Virus record (IMG/VR): IMGVR_UViG_3300023184_000456
Location: 1 to 26,549 of that record
Length of the DNA stretch: 26,549 bases
Direction: 5' to 3' (one strand)
Source: a virus
The notes beneath the pieces are model-generated. The model did no database searches, was not told where the DNA came from, and saw nothing but the letters and a program-made list of their open reading frames with translations. Positions 6,375-10,628 of this stretch are shown piece after piece (positions within the stretch are counted from its first letter, which is position 1; every line of letters begins with the position of its first letter). The translations under genes were made by a program, and so were the position numbers.

Positions 6375-6578
6375 TTACTGCAAGTGATTTTCAAGGCGGT
6401 TCAAGATACACATAGCGATGTCTTGATCGTTCATCAGCAGTGCACCTTGCACTTCAATCACCAAGTCGAGCAGCATCTTGCGTTCAGCATCAGCCAGGGC
6501 GGACTGCGCGTCTTCTCTGTCGATCAGGTCTTGGTACGAGTCCATGACCGCGTAGTGGTGTGCGTCTAGTCCTTTCAT
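6375..6578 (-). CDS. Small helical hypothetical protein (67 aa)
   Basis: This 67-aa all-helical acidic protein has leucine-rich amphipathic stretches (DAQSALADAERKMLLDLVIEV, then AMCILNRLENHL). The ATG at 6578 overlaps the stop of the 92-aa gene (ATGA) and has AGGAGAG upstream. It is the last gene before palindrome copy 1 and the amidoligase. It could be a small helical adaptor, but no family is recognised. Confidence 0.65.
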   Translation of the reverse strand: MKGLDAHHYAVMDSYQDLIDREDAQSALADAERKMLLDLVIEVQGALLMNDQDIAMCILNRLENHLQ

Positions 6579-6853
6579 GTTGTCTCTCCTTGTGTTGCTT
6601 CGTTAACCAGCTTGTGTGCTAGGTTCAGCGCCATCGTGGCCACCACCATGGCGATGGCTTTCTCTGATCCGCTGAATCGCTCGCAGTACGCCATTAATTC
6701 ATCGAGTGAATCGGGCGTGGCCACAAAGTTTGTTGTTGGTATTGGGTTCTTCATTTGCTCTTCCTGTGTTAGTTGTTCTATGTCCCACGCCATGTCGGGT
6801 CTGCCATGAAACAGGCGTACCAGTTGTCCTTCTTTGATGTCATAGGTAATCAT
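6575..6853 (-). CDS. Hypothetical protein (92 aa)
   Basis: This 92-aa protein starts at ATG 6853 (ATGA overlap with the 90-aa gene, GGAAG upstream). The first 30 residues (MITYDIKEGQLVRLFHGRPD) look like a short beta segment. The C-terminal half is helical (LDELMAYCERFSGSEKAIAMVVATMALNLAHKLVNEA) and its last helix is fairly hydrophobic but contains Lys/His/Asn, so it is more likely buried than membrane-spanning. Family is unknown. It is coupled on both sides within the 7289-6375 gene group. Confidence 0.65.
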   Translation of the reverse strand: MITYDIKEGQLVRLFHGRPDMAWDIEQLTQEEQMKNPIPTTNFVATPDSLDELMAYCERFSGSEKAIAMVVATMALNLAHKLVNEATQGETT

Positions 6854-7122
6854 TGCACTTCCTCCATATGAAACTCTTCTTCAACACGAGACGACACGAC
6901 ATTTATCGAGGCGTGCTCACCAATGATTTGCTTGCCCTCAGCAAACACATAGTCCACGGGTTGTTTGCGCTCGCGCATCTCTGCGAGTACCGCATCGCAC
7001 ATAGAGTCAGACAATCCCTTGGGCATGACCAGCGCGAACCAGTCGAATGGTTCAGCGTTGTACCCGTACGGGGCAAAGGGGTTCTTGGCGTATCCGTAGA
7101 TACGCAGGACTGTTACTTTCAT
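6850..7122 (-). CDS. Hypothetical protein (90 aa)
   Basis: This 90-aa protein starts at ATG 7122 with AAAAGGAA upstream. It is aromatic-rich at the N-terminus (MKVTVLRIYGYAKNPFAPYGYNAEPFDWFALV), then has a helix (SDSMCDAVLAEMRERKQ) and strands (DYVFAEGKQIIGEHASINVV). The alternation suggests a small alpha/beta domain. No homologue is recognised. Its stop overlaps the next ATG by ATGA, and the 53-aa gene ends 5 nt upstream. Confidence 0.65.
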   Translation of the reverse strand: MKVTVLRIYGYAKNPFAPYGYNAEPFDWFALVMPKGLSDSMCDAVLAEMRERKQPVDYVFAEGKQIIGEHASINVVSSRVEEEFHMEEVQ

Positions 7123-7127
7123 TTGCT

Positions 7128-7289
7128 TTATTCCTTTTCATAACTCAGTATGTCTTCACGCAACACTTGCACAGGGTAGTGCCCGTTGACTATCTCCAGT
7201 ATCAAAGCGGTCAAATCGTGCACTTTCAATGTGTCCGACCCCATCCATGCGTAGAACTGGTCTTCAGTTACAAACTTTCTTTCAGTCAT
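7128..7289 (-). CDS. Small hypothetical protein (53 aa)
   Basis: ATG 7289 has a well-placed GGAGAAAG site and gives a 53-aa acidic protein (MTERKFVTEDQFYAWMGSD..., LILEIVNGHYPVQVLREDI). An alternative GTG at 7415 would extend it by 42 residues and would overlap the stop of the 219-aa gene as GTGA. It would, however, translate through the palindrome at 7354-7371 and has no ribosome-binding site, so the shorter form is preferred. It heads a coupled group running to 6375. Function is unknown. Confidence 0.6.
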   Translation of the reverse strand: MTERKFVTEDQFYAWMGSDTLKVHDLTALILEIVNGHYPVQVLREDILSYEKE

Positions 7290-7353
7290 TTGCTTTCTCC
7301 AACAGGCTATGGTGAAAGCTGTGCGCGGCGTAGCCCAATGCCGAGTACAGCGT

Positions 7354-7371
7354 GGGAGAGAAATCTCTCCC
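7354..7371. repeat. Palindrome copy 2, GGGAGAG-AAAT-CTCTCCC
   Basis: This is a perfect 7-bp stem with a 4-nt loop in the gap between the 219-aa and 53-aa genes, 41 nt past the stop of the former on the minus strand. It is followed (rightwards) by a tandem direct repeat TGAATGTTCC at 7373-7382 and 7384-7393. Confidence 0.75.
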
Positions 7372-7411
7372 GTGAATGTTCCATGAATGTTCCCCCTGAC
7401 ACCCGTCAAGG

Positions 7412-8071
7412 TCACAGCCCATGCCAGGTCGTGGGCACAGGTTCGCCCTGGGACAGATGCTTGATGATGTCAAGCGCTTGACTGATTTTCGCTACGCGGT
7501 CTTTGTCCCCCTCGGACTGCGCCCGCCCCAGGTCTTTGAGGGTGCGCCTGAGTAAGCGGTCTTTTTGCTTGCCGTGCAGGATTACTGGCACTGTCCGCTC
7601 GAATGGGCGCTTGCGCTTTGCCCGTACCACGGGCGGTATGGCATCAAATAGCGTGACTACCCTCTCGCGGATGTGCGCTGGTACATGGTCGCACCAGTGT
7701 GTGCGCTCTGGGTACAGTTGCATGGGTGTCTCAGATTTTTCCCGCTTCAACAACTCTAGCCTGCCGCGCAGTGTGTCGAGCACCTGGATGTAGGCTTGCA
7801 GTGCAAGCGTGCGAGCATCCCCAGATTTTGCCGATTTGTAGCCCAGCATGGAGCGCACGACCTTGCGCTCGTGGATGAGTGGTGCGAGGAATTCACCCCA
7901 GGTGTGGTCAAGCTGGCGCTTGTGTGCACGCTTGACCTTGAGATTTTTCCGCATTTCGCGCACTTGTGCTTTTATCCGCTCGATTGTTTCGGGCGAGTCG
8001 TGCCGTCTGCTTAGTGCGTTGTGCAGGTCGCGCTCGCCCATGTGGGCGTAGCTTGATAGTCCTTTTGGCAT
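7412..8071 (-). CDS. Strongly basic hypothetical protein (219 aa)
   Basis: ATG 8071 is chosen because it has AAAGGA at good spacing; a longer frame to 8140 has no such signal. The protein is very rich in Arg/Lys/His throughout (AQVREMRKNLKVKRAHKRQLD, RAKRKRPFERTVPVILHGKQK, KDRLLRRTLKDLGRAQ) and mostly helical, which suggests nucleic-acid binding or a structural scaffold. No catalytic motif or known domain is seen. It is the first gene after the two leftward promoters in the 8072-8436 control region, so it could be among the earliest expressed products. Function is unknown. Confidence 0.7.
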   Translation of the reverse strand: MPKGLSSYAHMGERDLHNALSRRHDSPETIERIKAQVREMRKNLKVKRAHKRQLDHTWGEFLAPLIHERKVVRSMLGYKSAKSGDARTLALQAYIQVLDTLRGRLELLKREKSETPMQLYPERTHWCDHVPAHIRERVVTLFDAIPPVVRAKRKRPFERTVPVILHGKQKDRLLRRTLKDLGRAQSEGDKDRVAKISQALDIIKHLSQGEPVPTTWHGL

Positions 8072-8147
8072 GATGTGTCCTTTTTCGGTCTGTAAGTATC
8101 CGTGATTAGAGCAACTTTCCCCCCGCGTGGACAGTTGCAAGTGCTTG

Positions 8148-8177
8148 ATTGTACTGCGTTAGTCGAGCTACTGTCCA
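8148..8177 (-). promoter_or_regulatory. Predicted leftward promoter, TGGACA-N18-TACAAT
   Basis: On the minus strand TGGACA (8177-8172) and TACAAT (8153-8148) are separated by 18 nt, each matching 5 of 6 consensus bases. The 9-bp inverted repeat arms at 8127-8135 and 8170-8178 bracket it, so the -35 overlaps one arm. A dimer or looped repressor could control it. It would drive the 219-aa gene. Confidence 0.5.
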
Positions 8178-8198
8178 CACTATACATCTGTTTGGGAA

Positions 8199-8227
8199 GT
8201 GATACACAGCCTTTGACAGATTGTCAA
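8199..8227 (-). promoter_or_regulatory. Predicted leftward promoter overlapping an inverted repeat
   Basis: On the minus strand TTGACA (8227-8222) is followed after 17 nt by TATCAC (8204-8199). The -35 is one arm of TTGACA-GAT-TGTCAA (8213-8227), an operator-like symmetric site. The -35 is perfect and the -10 is weak (4 of 6). Confidence 0.45.
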
Positions 8228-8296
8228 GCGCGGTCAAAACAGCGGGAGTTAGCAAGATGATAAACCCGGCAATTCTGAACGCGCACGAGTACACAT

Positions 8297-8336
8297 CTCT
8301 ATATCTATATCTATATAAATATAGATAGATAGATAG
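8297..8336. repeat. AT-rich TATC/GATA palindromic tract
   Basis: A tandem run of CTATAT/TATC units on the left reads into GATAGATA units on the right. The two halves are largely complementary and can fold into an AT-rich cruciform or hairpin with little GC content. Such tracts are easily melted, as in DNA-unwinding elements, and are also prone to slippage. Confidence 0.7.
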
Positions 8337-8436
8337 GACAGTGTGTGTCCGTGCCGCATACGAATCAACCACTTACGCTTGTCCAAGCGGGGGGAAAGTG
8401 TATCTAATCTGGGATACCTATTTTTGTGCCTATTTT

Positions 8437-8652
8437 TTAGGCAGTTTGTGCACCGAGTTGGTGCGGAATGGGTATTCCGATGGATTCGAGGTAGCTGGCG
8501 CAGACTTCTGCGCTTGTGTGAAGGCGTGCTTCACGCCCCACGCAAGTCTCCCACATCTGCACTTCGCGCCAGCGTTTGCCGCCCCTCTCAAGGCAGGGGA
8601 TGTAGGACTTGATGACCACTCCATTGATGGTCAGGTTGGTGTGCTTTTTCAT
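8437..8652 (-). CDS. Hypothetical protein (71 aa)
   Basis: The start at ATG 8652 has the GGAGAAGCACC leader typical of this phage. A longer frame to 8811 would have to run through two hairpins and lacks a ribosome-binding site. The 71-aa product has a beta-like N-terminus (HTNLTINGVVIKSYIPCLE), a basic middle (RGGKRWREVQMWETCVG) and a helix (SAEVCASYLESIG). Three cysteines are present but unpaired in any known motif. Palindrome copy 3 lies 18 nt upstream of the start. Family is unknown. Confidence 0.65.
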   Translation of the reverse strand: MKKHTNLTINGVVIKSYIPCLERGGKRWREVQMWETCVGREARLHTSAEVCASYLESIGIPIPHQLGAQTA

Positions 8653-8669
8653 GGTGCTTCTCCAATTGC

Positions 8670-8687
8670 GGGAGAGGTTTCTCTCCC
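8670..8687. repeat. Palindrome copy 3, GGGAGAG-GTTT-CTCTCCC
   Basis: Same stem as copies 1 and 2 but with the loop in the opposite orientation (minus strand reads AAAC). It lies between the hairpin at 8716-8739 and the ribosome-binding site of the 71-aa gene, so in RNA it would form part of that gene's leader. Confidence 0.75.
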
Positions 8688-8715
8688 AGGGTTCTGCAAG
8701 GCGCAGGGTTGCCCA

Positions 8716-8739
8716 GCAAGCACAGCACGCTGTGCTTGC
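8716..8739. repeat. 11-bp perfect inverted repeat with 2-nt centre
   Basis: The arms GCAAGCACAGC (8716-8726) and GCTGTGCTTGC (8729-8739) are perfectly complementary around AC. On the minus strand this lies 9 nt past the stop of the 37-aa gene. There is no U-run, so it is a poor classical terminator. It could be a dimeric protein site, a processing site or a roadblock. Confidence 0.7.
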
Positions 8740-8747
8740 GGAAGTTC

Positions 8748-8861
8748 CTATCGCAGACGATACATACGGCGCACGAAGCGCAGGCGGCGCAAGCCGTTTT
8801 CGGTTGACCACACAGGGATTGCGCGGGTGCTCAAGGTGCGGTTGGTGTGGCGTTGTTTCAT
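8748..8861 (-). CDS. Arg-rich mini-protein (37 aa)
   Basis: The 37-codon frame starts at ATG 8861, overlapping the stop of the 35-aa gene by ATGA, with GGAG 8 nt upstream. The product is highly basic: MKQRHTNRTLSTRAIPVWS, then NGLRRLRFVRRMYRLR. Such Arg-rich peptides may bind nucleic acid. No homologue is recognised, and reality rests on the overlap and ribosome-binding site. Confidence 0.5.
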   Translation of the reverse strand: MKQRHTNRTLSTRAIPVWSTENGLRRLRFVRRMYRLR

Positions 8862-8965
8862 GACATCCGCTCCACTAGATAGCCTTCTTCCTTGTAAACC
8901 AAGGCTTCCATGACGGGGACATTCTCAATCCAGCGGGCTTGCTGGGGTAGGTAAACACGATACAT
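8858..8965 (-). CDS. Mini-protein (35 aa)
   Basis: ATG 8965 has GGAGA 8 nt upstream and gives a 35-aa product (MYRVYLPQQARWIENVPVME...). Longer in-frame starts upstream (9079) would cover the terminator-like hairpin at 9054-9076 and lack a ribosome-binding site. It couples to the 37-aa gene by ATGA. No function can be assigned. Confidence 0.5.
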   Translation of the reverse strand: MYRVYLPQQARWIENVPVMEALVYKEEGYLVERMS

Positions 8966-9044
8966 GATGATTCTCCAGATAGCGGACAGGATCGTCCCCA
9001 CAGAGCACCCTTGTGGGATGCGCTGTAAGAATTCCCGTTGGACA

Positions 9045-9076
9045 GGAAAAGAAACAGCGGCATGGATAGCCGCTGT
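9045..9076 (-). terminator. Rho-independent-like terminator, leftward
   Basis: An 8-bp perfect stem (ACAGCGGC 9054-9061, GCCGCTGT 9069-9076) with a 7-nt loop is followed on the minus strand by TTCTTTTCC. It lies about 27 nt past the stop of the 147-aa gene, beyond palindrome copy 4, and probably ends that transcript at least partly. Confidence 0.6.
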
Positions 9077-9081
9077 CACTC

Positions 9082-9099
9082 GGGAGAGAAATCTCTCCG
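9082..9099. repeat. Palindrome copy 4, GGGAGAG-AAAT-CTCTCCG
   Basis: This copy has six of seven stem pairs. It starts 3 nt after the TAA stop of the 147-aa gene on the minus strand, the same placement as copy 1 after its gene; both contexts begin TAATC. It is followed by the terminator-like hairpin. Confidence 0.7.
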
Positions 9100-9102
9100 G
9101 GA

Positions 9103-9546
9103 TTACTCGAAGGTGATCTGAGCCAAGGCGCGATCGACCAAGGCGTTGATCTGCTCACGGGTCAGACCCTTGAACAGCTCGACTGCCTGCTCAACCTTGA
9201 CCTTGGGCACAGCCACACGAGCGTGGCTCTTGGTAGGTACATCCTCGGTGATGGGGCGAATGATGTGATAGCGGAACTTCGAGTAGCCCTTGTAGTAGGC
9301 ATCCTGTGCATCCTTGGTTCGCTCGTCCCGAGTCTGGGAGAGAATTCTCTCCGCCGCTTTCGCTTTGCACTCTGTGTAACCCATGATGAACTGCACAAGG
9401 CAGTCGTGCATCAGTTGCTCTTGTTGCTCAGGCGTGGACTTGGTGTAGTCCTTGTGAGCCTGTGTAGTTGCTTTCCGTGTCAGGCGTTCTGCTTGACCCA
9501 GCGCAAAGAACAAGGCAGTGGTTGTGATTGCTTTCGATTGGTTCAT
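9103..9546 (-). CDS. Helical hypothetical protein (147 aa)
   Basis: The start at ATG 9546 has GGAGAAG at ideal spacing. The 147-aa product is Lys/Glu/Gln-rich and helical (AERLTRKATTQAHKDYTKSTPEQQEQ..., FIMGYTECKAKAAERILSQ). A mid segment has Tyr-rich character (DAYYKGYSKFRYHIIRPITEDV), and the C-terminal helix is LTREQINALVDRALAQITFE. No known domain is seen. It is the rightmost leftward gene, abutting the switch region, so it may be expressed first. Palindrome copy 5 lies inside it, encoding ERILS. Confidence 0.75.
   Translation of the reverse strand: MNQSKAITTTALFFALGQAERLTRKATTQAHKDYTKSTPEQQEQLMHDCLVQFIMGYTECKAKAAERILSQTRDERTKDAQDAYYKGYSKFRYHIIRPITEDVPTKSHARVAVPKVKVEQAVELFKGLTREQINALVDRALAQITFE
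9336..9352. repeat. Palindrome copy 5, GGGAGAGAATTCTCTCC, inside a gene
   Basis: GGAGAGAATTCTCTCC (9337-9352) is a perfect 16-bp palindrome inside the 147-aa coding sequence. It matches the intergenic copies over GGGAGAGAA and CTCTCC. The in-gene position argues for a DNA-level or RNA-level signal that is tolerated by coding, or for chance. Confidence 0.6.
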
Positions 9547-9787
9547 GTTACTTCTCCAGTTAGTTTAAGGATGCCCTCGGGGTTTCCCCCTTGGACACTT
9601 CCAGTATCACATGACGGGGTTTTAAACATGGTCTAGAACCCCATCCCTGAACCCCACCATACCCCCACCAACCCATATATAAACCAGACATACCAGCCAG
9701 CCAGAACACTGTTTCACAACCATAAATCAATCTTTTGTAATACTTAACCACTACCCCCATAAATTTTTTAAAAAATTCTATAAAACC

Positions 9788-9805
9788 CTTGTCCAACGAT
9801 TGACA
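9788..9805 (+). promoter_or_regulatory. 18-bp element CTTGTCCAACGATTGACA
   Basis: This matches the minus-strand sequence at 2510-2493 in 16 of 18 positions, including TTGTCCAAC and TTGACA. Unlike that site, no -10-like hexamer follows at 16-18 nt. It may therefore be a regulator site or an activator-dependent start for the rightward genes. Confidence 0.4.
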
Positions 9806-9824
9806 CAAGCAACAACACCTCCCA

Positions 9825-9861
9825 AAACAAAAAAATCCCCTGACCGTTGCCAGTCAGGGGA
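9825..9861 (-). terminator. Rho-independent terminator, leftward
   Basis: A 9-bp perfect stem (TCCCCTGAC 9836-9844, GTCAGGGGA 9853-9861) with an 8-nt loop is followed on the minus strand by seven T residues, then GTTTTG. It points leftwards, so it would stop antisense or read-through transcription coming from the terminase side, or end a short leftward RNA. Confidence 0.75.
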
Positions 9862-9901
9862 TGAAGTGGGGGATAATCACAAACCCCCGGAGGAGAAGCA
9901 A

Positions 9902-9928
9902 ATGAACAATTTTGCTGATTGGCCGTAG
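9902..9928 (+). CDS. Leader mini-ORF (8 aa) before the terminase operon
   Basis: ATG 9902 has a very strong GGAGGAGAAGCAA leader, the same initiation signal used by several real genes on the other strand. It encodes only MNNFADWP before TAG. The hairpin TTGGCC-GTA-GGCCAA (9919-9933) covers its stop codon. It could be a leader peptide controlling downstream translation, or a relic of a gene. It is not in frame with the small terminase gene. Confidence 0.4.
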   Translation: MNNFADWP

Positions 9929-9965
9929 GCCAACTGACAACTGCTTGCACACTTACCGGGATTGA

Positions 9966-10628
9966 GTGTACATTAGCCCCATCGCAGGTTCAAGGGCTTA
10001 TGCGCGTATGCTGGATCACTTAATAGATTTCTCCCCCGAGGTGAGCGCTCACCAAGGGAAAAGCGTTGCCGTAAACAAACTGTCCCCGACAGATTTGATA
10101 GACGCCAAAATAAAAACCGCTGACTGGCTCAAGGGGTTGGGGGCTACTGACACCGACGACGTTGTGGCGCAAGCGGAAATTGACGCAGCTAGGGCTTCGT
10201 TTAACGGATTGGTTGCCGCCGCCCCCGCCGAGATCACGCACAAACACCTGTCCCAAGTAAAGACCCCCGCTGCGGTACAACACTTGGTGGGCATGCTGTC
10301 TGCATACGACTGGGAGTTTGTGGAACGCGCCAAAGAGATTCGTGGCTACACCGTGGCCAAACTGTTGGAAGAAGCAGAGAACCCCAACGCCAACATCCGC
10401 CTGAAGGCGCTTGGTCTTTTGGGAAAAATCACGGAAGTGGGGCTGTTCACCGACAAGATCGAGGTCAAGAAGGAGTCTTTGAGCGACGACGAGATCGACC
10501 AGAAGATCAAAGATAAGCTCAGCAGGTTCATGGGCGTCACAGACGCGTCCGTAATCGAAGATATAGAAGTTAGTACTCACACACCCACGGCTGATGAAGC
10601 TCAACGACCTGACGCTCTCCCCAACTGA
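9966..10628 (+). CDS. terS: Putative terminase small subunit
   Basis: DNA-recognition subunit of the packaging motor, called mainly from position: it directly precedes and overlaps the large terminase by 35 nt. The 220-aa product has a helical middle (FVERAKEIRGYTVAKLLEEA) followed by NIRLKALGLLGKITEVGLFTDKIEVKK, a pattern seen in small terminase-like proteins. The C-terminus is acidic and disordered. The start is uncertain. GTG 9966 has only a weak GGGA site, and ATG 10008 would remove 14 residues with no better signal. No clear N-terminal HTH is visible, so the assignment is moderate. Confidence 0.6.
   Translation: MYISPIAGSRAYARMLDHLIDFSPEVSAHQGKSVAVNKLSPTDLIDAKIKTADWLKGLGATDTDDVVAQAEIDAARASFNGLVAAAPAEITHKHLSQVKTPAAVQHLVGMLSAYDWEFVERAKEIRGYTVAKLLEEAENPNANIRLKALGLLGKITEVGLFTDKIEVKKESLSDDEIDQKIKDKLSRFMGVTDASVIEDIEVSTHTPTADEAQRPDALPN

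Larger units (their letters stand above)
8072..8436. other. Gene-free control region
   Basis: About 365 nt show no convincing gene on either strand. They contain, from left to right: a 9-bp inverted repeat (GTGGACAGT at 8127-8135, ACTGTCCAC at 8170-8178), two leftward promoter-like signals, the inverted repeat TTGACAGATTGTCAA (8213-8227), an AT-rich TATC/GATA palindromic tract (8297-8336), GGACA-N5-TGTCC (8336-8350), and the 14-bp near-palindrome CGCTTGTCCAAGCG (8376-8389). The density of symmetric sites suggests a regulatory switch or replication origin; neither is proven. Confidence 0.6.
9547..9965. other. Divergence region between leftward and rightward gene blocks
   Basis: About 420 nt hold no convincing full-length gene. 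The plus strand is markedly C/A-rich (many CCCC and ACCC runs). It contains an AT palindrome (AATTTTTTAAAAAATT, 9762-9777), an 18-bp element shared with the promoter at 2493-2510, a leftward terminator (9825-9861), GATAAT at 9875-9880 (a possible -10 for the late operon, weakly supported) and an 8-codon leader ORF (9902-9928). Its position next to the terminase genes would suit a packaging site, but none is recognisable. Confidence 0.6.

Noticed and set aside
7307-7384. 25-codon minus-strand frame starting in the TGAATGTTCC repeat
   Set aside because: It encodes through palindrome copy 2, has only a weak GGGGGAAC upstream and no coupling to a neighbour.
8297-8336. CRISPR-like repeat array
   Set aside because: The TATC/GATA units are 4-6 bp and contiguous, with no spacers; this is a microsatellite-type palindrome.
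8341-8913. 190-aa plus-strand open frame next to the control region
   Set aside because: It runs through palindrome copy 3 and the 8716 hairpin, is antisense to ribosome-binding-site-supported genes, and its sequence is Cys/Arg-rich without domain character.
9560-9808. 82-aa minus-strand frame in the divergence region, with a hydrophobic-aromatic stretch
   Set aside because: It covers the AT palindrome and part of the shared 18-bp element, has no ribosome-binding site, and its composition reflects C/A-rich DNA on the other strand.
9860-9880. Rightward promoter TTGCCA ... GATAAT for the terminase operon
   Set aside because: The spacer would be 19 nt and the -35 would lie in the terminator stem; too weak to list as a promoter.
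9547-9965. Phage cos or pac site
   Set aside because: The position next to the terminase genes is suitable, but no recognisable cohesive-end or pac motif can be shown from one window.
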